Assembly (NCBI GenBank): GCA_029557025.1 | Contig: JAKPRU010001262.1 | Coordinates: 1 to 9,917, forward strand | Origin: Candidatus Omnitrophota bacterium | GTDB lineage: Bacteria; Hinthialibacterota; Hinthialibacteria; Hinthialibacterales; JAKPRU01 | DNA length: 9,917 nt | Direction: 5' to 3' | Part shown: piece by piece, positions 1 through 5,761 of the stretch | How the letters are laid out: each line of letters starts with the position of its first letter | Position numbering within the stretch: the first letter of the stretch is position 1 | The notes under the pieces: generated by a model | What the model was told of the DNA's origin: nothing | The model's database searches: none | The model's input: the letters and a program-made list of their open reading frames with translations, nothing else | Program-made: the position numbers and the translations under genes

Positions 1-567
1 GGCGGGATCGCCACCGACCTGATGTATCATTGTCTCGCACCCCTCAATATCGCGCTCGGCCCCGACTTCCCCTGGCGGGTGGTCGGCACGGGCGGAATCT
101 GGGTACAACACGACACCCGCGAGGTCCCCGATACGTTTTTCCTGAATGCGGACTACCCACGGGAATACTCGATCAATATCGTCTCGTCCATGGCAAACGA
201 CGTGGGGGTTGAAGACATTATCCGCTGTCAGAAAGGAACCATCTACTTCGAAAAGGGTCACTTGGTGCTTGACGGCAACGGACCATACATGGATGAATTC
301 AAAAAAAAATACGGCCATGAGCGCGTCTGGGTGGAGCTGGAACCGCGCGCCGACCACACGACCAATTTCCTGGACTGCGTGCGAAGCCGGGAGAAACCCG
401 ACCTGGATTGCGACACGGCATTCAAAGTAATGGTGGCTATTGCAATGAGTGTGGATTCCTATCGGAAAAGCGATTTTCTCTATTACGACGACCGCTCGTT
501 ACGCGTGACCTCTCATCCGATCCGTCTGGCAAGCCAAATGCCGAGGGACACGAATCCGGTGGATTGA
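1..567 (+). CDS. Gfo/Idh/MocA-family oxidoreductase, C-terminal part (5' end outside window)
   Basis: The reading frame is open from the first base, so the gene starts upstream and only about 188 C-terminal residues are seen. The opening GGIATDLMYHCLAPL matches the substrate-domain segment of Gfo/Idh/MocA enzymes, where a Gly-Gly-x-x-x-Asp stretch is followed by a conserved His. Near the end, NFLDCVRSREKPDLDCDTA followed by VAIAMSVDSYR is the usual family tail, in which a C-terminal helix closes the active site. Family members use NAD(P) to oxidise or reduce sugars, inositols or similar polyols, but the N-terminal Rossmann fold is missing here and the substrate cannot be named. The protein looks cytosolic. 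The stop codon is 64 bases before the nucleotidyltransferase gene, with a small hairpin between them and no clear terminator. Family assignment is confident; specificity is unknown. Confidence 0.88.
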   Translation, partial: GGIATDLMYHCLAPLNIALGPDFPWRVVGTGGIWVQHDTREVPDTFFLNADYPREYSINIVSSMANDVGVEDIIRCQKGTIYFEKGHLVLDGNGPYMDEFKKKYGHERVWVELEPRADHTTNFLDCVRSREKPDLDCDTAFKVMVAIAMSVDSYRKSDFLYYDDRSLRVTSHPIRLASQMPRDTNPVD

Positions 568-591
568 ACTTGCAGCGAAAATCCTTGGAGT

Positions 592-610
592 GTGGCAGTG
601 CAGCTGCCGC
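592..610. repeat. Small inverted repeat between two genes
   Basis: The arms GTGGCAG (592-598) and CTGCCGC (604-610) can form a 7-base-pair stem with one G-T wobble and a 5-base loop. No run of T follows, so it is a poor intrinsic terminator. It could be a fragment of a dispersed repeat or a processing site. No second copy is seen in the window. Confidence 0.35.
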
Positions 611-631
611 GTGCCGAAAGAGGAATAGACC

Positions 632-940
632 GTGGTGACGATGGAGCGCATTCTGCAGGTTCGAGATCGGATAGTGAGAGATTTCAATCCGGAACGGATC
701 ATCCTGTTCGGCTCCTATGCGTCGGGCAATCCATCGAAGGATTCCGATGTGGATCTCCTGGTGATTCTTCCGTTTGAGGGAAAAGAAATGCACAAATCCC
801 TGGAGATCTTGAATACAGTCAATCCGGATTTTTCGACAGACCTCCTGGCGCGGCGCCCGGACGATACGGAAAGGCGATATCTGGAAGGCGATCCTCTGAT
901 TCGCGAGGCATTCGACAAAGGGAAGATCCTTTATGAATGA
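632..940 (+). CDS. MntA-like minimal nucleotidyltransferase (HEPN/MNT antitoxin type)
   Basis: This is a 102-residue protein with the nucleotidyltransferase signature GSYASGNPSKDSDVD. Gly27-Ser28 are followed by exactly ten residues and then Asp39-x-Asp41, the GSX10DXD motif of MNT-domain proteins. Asp70 in STDLL is the likely third metal ligand. Known MntA proteins pair with a HEPN RNase toxin (HepT) and neutralise it by adding AMP groups to the toxin. The GTG start at 632 is chosen because AGAGGA lies 7 bases upstream; GTG at 635 and ATG at 641 are poorer fits. The last 8 bases overlap the start of the next frame, the usual coupling in these pairs, but that toxin frame is broken after about a dozen codons. 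The antitoxin-like gene itself looks complete. The family call is firm; any function without a toxin is unknown. Confidence 0.85.
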   Translation: MVTMERILQVRDRIVRDFNPERIILFGSYASGNPSKDSDVDLLVILPFEGKEMHKSLEILNTVNPDFSTDLLARRPDDTERRYLEGDPLIREAFDKGKILYE

Positions 941-1016
941 GACCGTGAGAGAGTGGATTGCAAAGGCAGTGGGGCAACTACAGGGGGTTGCCCCTACGAA
1001 CCCACGTCACCTGTAG
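933..1016 (+). pseudogene. Truncated HEPN-domain toxin gene (5' remnant)
   Basis: The ATG at 933 overlaps the nucleotidyltransferase stop by 8 bases. The frame begins MNETVREWIAKA, which resembles the first helix of HEPN proteins found next to MNT nucleotidyltransferases (typically Met-Asn-x-x-Val-x-Glu-Trp-hydrophobic-x-Lys-Ala). From about base 969 the match ends, and the frame reads into hairpin repeat DNA starting at 971, stopping at TAG 1014-1016 after 27 codons. The catalytic Arg-x4-6-His motif and all later helices are absent, and no further HEPN-like sequence is found before pyrF. The gene therefore looks like a decapitated toxin produced by repeat insertion or deletion. With only about 12 informative residues, the HEPN identity rests partly on position and overlap with the MNT gene. 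Confidence 0.6.
971..997 (-). repeat. GTAGGGGCA-type hairpin repeat, inverted copy
   Basis: On the minus strand this unit reads GTAGGGGCAACC, then CCCTGT, then AGTTGCCCC. The arms GGGGCAAC (971-978) and GTTGCCCC (987-994) pair perfectly over 8 bases. It is the same design as the forward copies at 1051 and 1088, but with the inner stem bases changed on both sides so that pairing is kept. Its left edge coincides with the point where the HEPN gene is broken. Confidence 0.75.
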
Positions 1017-1120
1017 GAATAACCCCCTGTGTCTGCCCGCGATTTATGTTGTAGGGGCAGGCCCTGTGCCTGCCCGTGATGTATATCGTAGGGGCAGGCC
1101 CCTGTGCCTGCCTGGTGATG
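1013..1120 (+). repeat. Tandem array of about three 37-38-base hairpin repeat units
   Basis: Three head-to-tail units start at 1013, 1051 and 1088. Each begins GTAGG, carries a GGGCAGGC ... GCCTGCCC type stem (1055-1062 with 1068-1075 in the second unit) around a CCTGT loop, and is followed by a similar 12-base tail: GCGATTTATGTT, GTGATGTATATC and a shortened GGTGATG. The first unit is the most diverged, having GTAGGAATAAC where the others have GTAGGGGCAGGC. ACAGGGGGTT at 980-989 and AACCCCCTGT at 1021-1030 also form a perfect inverted repeat, joining the inverted unit to the first forward unit. The array ends about 20 bases before pyrF. It resembles REP/MITE-like dispersed palindromes rather than CRISPR. 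Confidence 0.8.
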
Positions 1121-1139
1121 CTCCTTCAGGAATACGATC

Positions 1140-1976
1140 ATGCCAACCTTCCGCGAACGAATTGCAGAACGCACCCGACTTACCGGCGGCTGCCTGTGTA
1201 TCGGCCTGGACAGCGAACCGGACAAACTGCCGCGTGAGTTCCTCGGTCCCGGCGACTCACAAGTTGAGTTTAACCGCGCGATTATCGACGCCACAAAGGA
1301 CTTGGCAGTCTGCTATAAACCGAACACCGCATTCTACGAAAGCCGGGGCGTGGAGGGATTCGCGGCCCTTGAACAGACCGCACGATACCTGCACTCGCTT
1401 GGGATCCCTGCAATCGCGGACGGCAAACGGGGAGATATCGGCAACACCGCACGGCAATACGCAAAGGCTTTTCTCGAAACAATTCCGTTCAGCGCAGTGA
1501 CTGTGAATCCGTACATGGGAGAGGACACCATCGCGCCATTCCGCGATTACCCCGACGCCGGGATTTTTGTCCTGTGTTATACCTCCAATCCTTCGCGAGT
1601 CGATCTTCAGACAAAGACAGTCCGCAAAAAAGACGGAACGGCGGAGGCGATGTATCAATGGGTCGCGCGGAAAATCCACGACTGGGATACCGCGAAAAAC
1701 CTGGGTGCGGTAGTCGGCGCAACCGCTCCGAAAGAGCTGCGCGACATTCGGGGCATTCTCGGTCCTGAAATACCGATCCTCTGTCCTGGAATCGGGGCAC
1801 AGGGCGGTGACCTGGAGGAAACTCTTCGGTACGGGGAGGCATCACTCGATGGCAATATGCTTATTAACGTGTCCCGCTCCGTGCTGTTTGCTTCAAGAGG
1901 CAAAGATTTTGCAGAGGCCGCCCGAAATGAGGCGGCCGAAATCGTGGACCGGATGCGCACCTATTTCAACCTGTAG
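1140..1976 (+). CDS. pyrF: Orotidine 5'-phosphate decarboxylase, type 2
   Basis: This 278-residue cytosolic TIM-barrel enzyme decarboxylates OMP to UMP, the last step of de novo pyrimidine synthesis. Length and motifs fit the longer type-2 PyrF group. GLDSEPDKLP (22-31) carries the first strand Asp24, and Lys60 lies in KPNTAFYE. DGKRGDIGNTA starts at Asp94 and holds the catalytic Asp94, Lys96 and Asp99. NPYMGEDTIAPF is at 123-134, VLCYTSNPS at 144-152 and VVGATAPKEL at 191-200. The phosphate-binding PGIGAQGGD is at 216-224 and INVSRSVLFAS at 242-252. The ATG at 1140 has AGGA 8 bases upstream. The space just upstream is filled by hairpin repeats, so its promoter is not evident. No other pyrimidine gene is next to it. 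No key residue is missing and the assignment is firm. Confidence 0.96.
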   Translation: MPTFRERIAERTRLTGGCLCIGLDSEPDKLPREFLGPGDSQVEFNRAIIDATKDLAVCYKPNTAFYESRGVEGFAALEQTARYLHSLGIPAIADGKRGDIGNTARQYAKAFLETIPFSAVTVNPYMGEDTIAPFRDYPDAGIFVLCYTSNPSRVDLQTKTVRKKDGTAEAMYQWVARKIHDWDTAKNLGAVVGATAPKELRDIRGILGPEIPILCPGIGAQGGDLEETLRYGEASLDGNMLINVSRSVLFASRGKDFAEAARNEAAEIVDRMRTYFNL

Positions 1977-2237
1977 ATGATGAATTAAGAATGAGTCCGA
2001 ATTGGTCTCGGTTTGGTTTGGGAGAGGGCTGCGAACACCGGATATGGGGGTTGGTGGATTGGGCGAATAGTGCCGGTAATAACCACTCGCATCAGTAAAA
2101 TCAACCCATTACAAACATTGATGACGAATTTGAGTTAGCCCCCCGTTGTGTGGCAAGGGAGGTTCTTTTATGTGGTTGTGGCGGAAGGAGGAACCTTCAC
2201 CCGGTCGCTTCTCCCGGGGGAGAAGAAGCATTTTCCG
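1977..2237. other. Gene-free convergent spacer
   Basis: This spacer lies between the ends of pyrF and the minus-strand DHDPS-family gene. No convincing gene or RNA is seen. The one structure is an inverted repeat, CTTCTCCC (2208-2215) against GGGAGAAG (2218-2225). It could be half of a bidirectional terminator but lacks a T-run on either side. A short frame from 2146 has no family resemblance and runs into the antisense of the neighbouring gene, so it is not called. Confidence 0.5.
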
Positions 2238-2269
2238 CCGTAGGGGCACGATACAACGTGCCCCTACGG
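2238..2269. repeat. Perfect 13-base-pair hairpin of the GTAGGGGCA family
   Basis: CCGTAGGGGCACG (2238-2250) and CGTGCCCCTACGG (2257-2269) are perfect inverted repeats around the 6-base loop ATACAA. The outer GTAGGGGCA is shared with the repeats at 971-1120 and 5681-5729, but loop and inner stem differ. It sits 29 bases past the end of the minus-strand DHDPS-family gene, so it could stop or stabilise transcripts from both sides, although no T-run follows. Confidence 0.8.
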
Positions 2270-2297
2270 TACGGCGTAATGTGACGTTTCTTGGATG

Positions 2298-3338
2298 TTA
2301 TGCGACCGGATATTTTGCCAGGATGCGGTCGAGATCGTACGCGATACGCTCTATAACACTGTCATCGATGGGAGCTTCTCCGAATCGGCCGTAGGTCAAA
2401 ACATTCAGGCCCTTGCGCTTCAGATACGCCAGTCCCGAATAAGGCGCCGAGAGACCATCGAAAAGGCGAAGGGCACGCTGAATGTCTTTTTGAGCCTCCA
2501 AAGCCCCCTTGTAATCGCCTTGCACAAACCGGTCGAAAACGGCGCGGAGTATTTCCGGGTTGACATCGCATCCCTGCCCAATGACACCACACGCGCCTGA
2601 CTGGATGGCAGGAAGCATGGCGGTTTCTGCCCCGGCAATCATAACCATATTGCTCCCCTCCATCGCCATCATCAGCTCCAATAGCCATTCATAATTGTTG
2701 GTGGAGAGTTTCATCCCGACGATGTTTTTCAGTTTGGAGAGGCGGGAGATCATCTGCGGGGTTGCATTGTACGGAGCGGGAAGGCCCGGCGTATTGTAAA
2801 CGAAAATGGGTAAGTCGGTGGATTTGGAGACCGCTTCATAATAATTGAAGATGACGTCCTGGACTTTCATGCCGCGAGAGGGCAAAAGCGCGGCAGGGAT
2901 CACCAGGACCGAGGCGGTGGCTCCACGATTGCGGGCGTATTCGGTGAGTTCCAGAGTCTGGTCGAGATACTGCACCGGGTCCGGGCGGTTCTTGCCGATA
3001 GTTTTGTAGTGCGTGAGATCGACTCCGGGGGGAACTCCCTCGCGGAAGTATTCCCCGAAGGTCCCGAACATGGCAGGCTTCTTCCCTTCGAGAGCCTCCA
3101 TGGTGATGTCGATAGCCCGTTTGGTATCCGCTACGGTGTACGTATACATCTTGCCCAACCCGCACCGAACAAACAGCGTGGTGATACAGGGATGGTCACG
3201 CAGCCACACAACAAAGGTGCGAAATCCATCCCAATCAATCATTCCACCGGGGCCACAAGGGGTGAACATGGGGACAATGACACCAGTGAGATACGGAGAA
3301 ACCTCCTGGCCTGTAATGGGGTGACGGAATATGCTCAT
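2298..3338 (-). CDS. Divergent DHDPS/N-acetylneuraminate lyase superfamily protein
   Basis: This is a TIM-barrel aldolase-family protein of about 346 residues, longer than the usual 290-300. Numbered from the upstream in-frame ATG at 3344, VPMFTPCGPGGMID (24-37) is the family opening, FVYNTPG holds Tyr183 (E. coli DapA Tyr133) and VGMKLSTN holds the Schiff-base Lys212. Other expected residues are absent: GTTGE is replaced by CGLGK (61-65), the PYYNRP tyrosines by PAALLP (150-155), and the Arg after YNTP by Leu-Pro. An extra loop of about 30 residues follows residue 92. It is therefore unlikely to be a true dihydrodipicolinate synthase. It is more likely an aldolase or lyase for another keto acid or sugar acid. 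The ATG at 3338 is preferred because AAAGG lies 8 bases upstream; from 3344 that spacing is only 2. It follows the M42 peptidase gene on the same strand after 131 bases. Confidence 0.85.
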   Translation of the reverse strand: MSIFRHPITGQEVSPYLTGVIVPMFTPCGPGGMIDWDGFRTFVVWLRDHPCITTLFVRCGLGKMYTYTVADTKRAIDITMEALEGKKPAMFGTFGEYFREGVPPGVDLTHYKTIGKNRPDPVQYLDQTLELTEYARNRGATASVLVIPAALLPSRGMKVQDVIFNYYEAVSKSTDLPIFVYNTPGLPAPYNATPQMISRLSKLKNIVGMKLSTNNYEWLLELMMAMEGSNMVMIAGAETAMLPAIQSGACGVIGQGCDVNPEILRAVFDRFVQGDYKGALEAQKDIQRALRLFDGLSAPYSGLAYLKRKGLNVLTYGRFGEAPIDDSVIERIAYDLDRILAKYPVA

Positions 3339-3469
3339 AATCATGACCTTTCAGGAAAAGAAATTAAGAACATTCAGTTTAGCACTTTGGAAGCGTTCGG
3401 TCTGGAGTCGTCGGCGAAACCGATGAGACCATAAGCCGAACAGGACGAATGGATGCTGCGTAGCGCGGT

Positions 3470-4513
3470 TTATGACCATTCCTGTGGGGATTTGAGCCAG
3501 GCAGTCAGCAGGTCCACTGCGCCCTGAAGGTCCTTTTTATGGACGCTTTCCACGACGGTATGCACATAGCGGCACGGAACACTGATGGTAATGACCGGTC
3601 TCCCGATGCCCGTGCGCTGCATGGGTCCGGCATCCGTCCCGCCGCGCGGCAGGACTTCCATCTGAAACGGGATACTGTTGGATTCCGCTGTTTTGACAAA
3701 CGAATCGACCAGCCCGCGGTGGGAGATGGAATGGCTGTCCATGATTTTGATCGCGACCCCCTCACCCATCCGCGTTATGGCGTGATCCGGCTCCACACCG
3801 GGCGTATCGCAGGCCAGAGTGACATCAATGGCAATCCCGATATCCGGGTCCAGGCCGAAACACGATGGGCCGGCTCCTCTGGTTCCAACCTCTTCTTGAA
3901 CGGCTCCCACCATATACACATCAAAGACCGAGTCCGGTCCGAGGTTCTTCATCACATTCAGTCCAACCCAGACCGCGACACGGTTATCCATGGCTTTCCC
4001 GCTCACCACCTCACCGTGATCGTAGAACGGTTGAACCAGAGTAACCGGGTCCCCCACCCGAATGACCTCTTTGATTTCATCCGGTTTCATAAATACATCC
4101 ACAAAGAATTCATCCACCTCATAAGTCTTCTTTTTGTCCTCCTCCTTGAGCGTATGAATAGGGCGACCGCAGGGATTCATGATTCCGATCACATCCCGTC
4201 TTCCCTGGATCAGAACTCGTCGCGCAAACAGGTTGCGTGTGTCGAATCCGCCAAGGGGAACCACGCGAATGAATCCCTTGTCATCGATGTGTTTGACATA
4301 GAAACCGATTTCATCAATATGGCAGGCCAGCATCACCTTACGGGCAGGTTCGGCGCCCCCTGCCTTTGCTTTCTTGAGGGCAATCAGATTTCCCAGGGTA
4401 TCAACGGTGATTCTATCGGCATTGGATTGAAGGTTCTCTTTGGCAATCTCTCGAATCCGTTCCTCACGTCCGGCAACGCCCGATGCTTCGCATAGTTTTT
4501 TGAGTAGTTCCAT
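3470..4513 (-). CDS. M42-family metalloaminopeptidase (FrvX/glutamyl aminopeptidase-like)
   Basis: This complete 347-residue protein has the full set of di-metal ligands of M42 peptidases. These are His65 and Asp67 in ACHIDEIGF, bridging Asp176 in SGKAMDNRVAV, catalytic Glu207 and ligand Glu208 in QEEVGTRGAG, Asp230 in AIDVT and His318 in RYVHTVVE. These enzymes form large cytosolic dodecamers (TET type) that trim short peptides from the N-terminus using Zn or Co; some relatives were named endoglucanases. PRGGTDAGPMQ (289-299) is also typical. There is no signal peptide. The ATG at 4513 has AAAGG 11 bases upstream. No other peptide-breakdown gene is adjacent. The gene is divergent from the zinc-ribbon protein and precedes the DHDPS-family gene on the same strand, so co-transcription is possible. 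Family call firm; substrate preference not readable from sequence. Confidence 0.94.
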   Translation of the reverse strand: MELLKKLCEASGVAGREERIREIAKENLQSNADRITVDTLGNLIALKKAKAGGAEPARKVMLACHIDEIGFYVKHIDDKGFIRVVPLGGFDTRNLFARRVLIQGRRDVIGIMNPCGRPIHTLKEEDKKKTYEVDEFFVDVFMKPDEIKEVIRVGDPVTLVQPFYDHGEVVSGKAMDNRVAVWVGLNVMKNLGPDSVFDVYMVGAVQEEVGTRGAGPSCFGLDPDIGIAIDVTLACDTPGVEPDHAITRMGEGVAIKIMDSHSISHRGLVDSFVKTAESNSIPFQMEVLPRGGTDAGPMQRTGIGRPVITISVPCRYVHTVVESVHKKDLQGAVDLLTAWLKSPQEWS

Positions 4514-4711
4514 TGTCGATTCTGCCTTTGTAAAAAGATGATTTGAGGATAACCGTTCGGTGTGCGCGGTGCGAGGGGAGGTAATAAGTCAGGCAGAACC
4601 AACCCCCTTTGTATCTCCCCCAGACTTCAGAAGAAAAGGTTGAGACCATACTCGCGGGTTTTAAGGCAATTTCAGAATACGCTCCCTGCACGCCAGACGC
4701 AGAAATTGGAC
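4514..4711. other. Left half of divergent intergenic region, no gene seen
   Basis: No convincing gene, RNA or clean promoter for the minus-strand M42 gene is visible here. Open frames in this stretch are short, without family resemblance or a good ribosome-binding site. Expression of the M42 gene presumably starts within it, but no box pair stands out. Confidence 0.4.
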
Positions 4712-4742
4712 GTCTCACATTGAGACTGTTTCATAATGAGAT
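4712..4742. promoter_or_regulatory. Two tandem 15-base palindromes (candidate regulator sites)
   Basis: Site 1 (4712-4726) is a perfect palindrome, GTCTCA-CAT-TGAGAC. Site 2 (4728-4742) is GTTTCA-TAA-TGAGAT, matching site 1 at 11 of 16 positions with a 16-base period. They end 15 bases before the -35 box of the promoter at 4758, so their centres lie near -73 and -57 from the expected start. That fits an activator or a cooperative dimer pair. I do not recognise the motif as belonging to a named regulator. Confidence 0.5.
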
Positions 4743-4757
4743 GAATGAAAAATGTTA

Positions 4758-4785
4758 TTGACAATGGCCAGATATGTGATATAAT
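4758..4785 (+). promoter_or_regulatory. Near-consensus sigma70-type promoter with extended -10
   Basis: A perfect TTGACA (4758-4763) is followed by a 16-base spacer and a perfect TATAAT (4780-4785), with TG one base before the -10 box (4777-4778). Transcription would start near 4791-4793, giving a leader of about 160 bases before the zinc-ribbon gene at 4951. This is the strongest promoter-like sequence in the window. Confidence 0.75.
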
Positions 4786-4854
4786 ATACTTAATTGCAAT
4801 ACATCTTAGCAATATGATTTATCAAAAGAAATGATTATTCCTTCCAAAAAGGTG

Positions 4855-4884
4855 TTGCTTTTCCGAATAGAAATGGCATATAAT
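4855..4884 (+). promoter_or_regulatory. Second candidate sigma70-type promoter
   Basis: TTGCTT (4855-4860), an 18-base spacer and a perfect TATAAT (4879-4884) lie about 100 bases downstream of the first promoter, in the same direction. It would give a leader of about 60 bases for the gene at 4951. Confidence 0.45.
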
Positions 4885-4950
4885 GTGCGCATGTTGATGT
4901 TCGGGATGGCGGGTTATCATCTTTCAAAGGTTGAGGTGTAAGAAGGGGCG

Positions 4951-5625
4951 ATGTCTTCACCCGATCGAAACAAAGGCCCTGACACTCAATACTACACACG
5001 CGAGAGCCAGTCCCGGTATTCCCCCTCCGGGAAGAACCCCCAGGCAGCGGCGGTAACCGAATCGAACCGGTTTGTGTGCCGGCATTGCGGGATACCGTTT
5101 GCTGTGATTCGGAACGCGCGGAAGTTGCAGCTGCTGCGTGAGGGGATCATCAAACGGCCATTGTGCGCGCCGTGCGAGGAGCGGGATCGGGAATTGCTGA
5201 CTGCCGTGAATCAGTGCCTTCGTGTGCTGGGCGGAGCATGTACCGTCGCGGAGGTAGTGGGAATCTATTCGGATGAGACACTGGCACGATCCCTGTTCAA
5301 AGACCCTTTCGTGAAAGTCCGTGCCCGATATAACGGGAAAGAGACATTAACCATTCAGGATATCGAGGGCTGGATCGAAGAAGGCGTGATTCAATTTGAC
5401 GAACACGGTCAGATCAAACCGAAACCCAAGAAATTCCTGCGCGACCTGGAGTTGCGCCAGCAGGTTCGGGAAGCGCGGGAGGAGATGATCGACAAGCAGA
5501 AACCGAAAGATACGTTTCCCGATGAAGGAGGCACGGTGTTTGTGTCGCGCAGAAGCAAGAAGGGCGGGGCTTCCATCGGGGCAGAGTATTGGGAGACGCT
5601 GAAAGCCACTGAGTCGGTCAAGTAG
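4951..5625 (+). CDS. Unrecognised protein with zinc-ribbon-like Cys4 motif
   Basis: I do not recognise this 224-residue protein. The first 40 residues are polar and probably disordered. Residues 41-75 contain FVCRHCG (Cys43, Cys46) and LCAPC (Cys72, Cys75), two CxxC knuckles 25 residues apart that should bind one zinc. A middle helical region (79-118) is followed by a charged stretch with GWIEEGVIQFDEHGQIKPKPK (140-160), a basic-acidic helix rich in Arg and Glu (161-184) and a polar tail. There is no signal peptide or membrane segment, so it is likely cytosolic. A zinc-ribbon plus charged helices suggests nucleic-acid or protein binding, but that is inference. It lies downstream of a very strong-looking promoter with tandem palindromes. 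AAGG at 4943-4946 and GAGGTG at 4933-4938 are possible ribosome-binding sites. Coding sequence is likely because the frame is long and carries a structured motif. Confidence 0.75.
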   Translation: MSSPDRNKGPDTQYYTRESQSRYSPSGKNPQAAAVTESNRFVCRHCGIPFAVIRNARKLQLLREGIIKRPLCAPCEERDRELLTAVNQCLRVLGGACTVAEVVGIYSDETLARSLFKDPFVKVRARYNGKETLTIQDIEGWIEEGVIQFDEHGQIKPKPKKFLRDLELRQQVREAREEMIDKQKPKDTFPDEGGTVFVSRRSKKGGASIGAEYWETLKATESVK

Positions 5626-5680
5626 AAATTCCGCCGGATTTTCATACCAGTTCCTTTATGCCTCAAATCCAAGCAATGCA

Positions 5681-5729
5681 ACGGGAGGTTGCCCCTACAA
5701 ATCCGCAGGGCAGGCCACCGTGCTTGTCC
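5681..5729. repeat. Pair of hairpin repeats of the GTAGGGGCA family
   Basis: ACGGGAGGTTGCCCCTAC (5681-5698) is an inverted copy reading GTAGGGGCAACC on the minus strand. It is followed by a forward copy with arms GGGCAGGC (5708-5715) and GCTTGTCC (5722-5729), which pair over 8 positions with two G-T wobbles around the loop CACCGT. The order, inverted copy first and forward copy second, is the same as at 971-1050. The pair fills the space before the membrane peptidase gene. Confidence 0.65.
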
Positions 5730-5761
5730 GTATGAAATCACAATCGAAACCGGAATAAACC

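Noticed and set aside
1013..1120. Possible short CRISPR array
   Set aside because: The 12-base parts between the hairpins are themselves similar to each other, units are only 37-38 bases, and no unique spacers or cas genes are present.
958..1500. Open frame of 180 codons across the repeats and the pyrF start
   Set aside because: It reads through repeat DNA and out of frame across pyrF, with no family resemblance.
2208..2225. Inverted repeat as an intrinsic terminator for pyrF
   Set aside because: The arms pair, but the spacing leaves almost no loop and no T-run follows, so a terminator call is not supported.
2146..2394. Frame of 82 codons in the convergent spacer
   Set aside because: It crosses the hairpin repeat and runs into the antisense of the DHDPS-family gene; no motif.
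3539..4495. Long open frame of 318 codons on the + strand
   Set aside because: It is the antisense shadow of the M42 peptidase, which has all its metal ligands; the shadow protein shows no recognisable motif.
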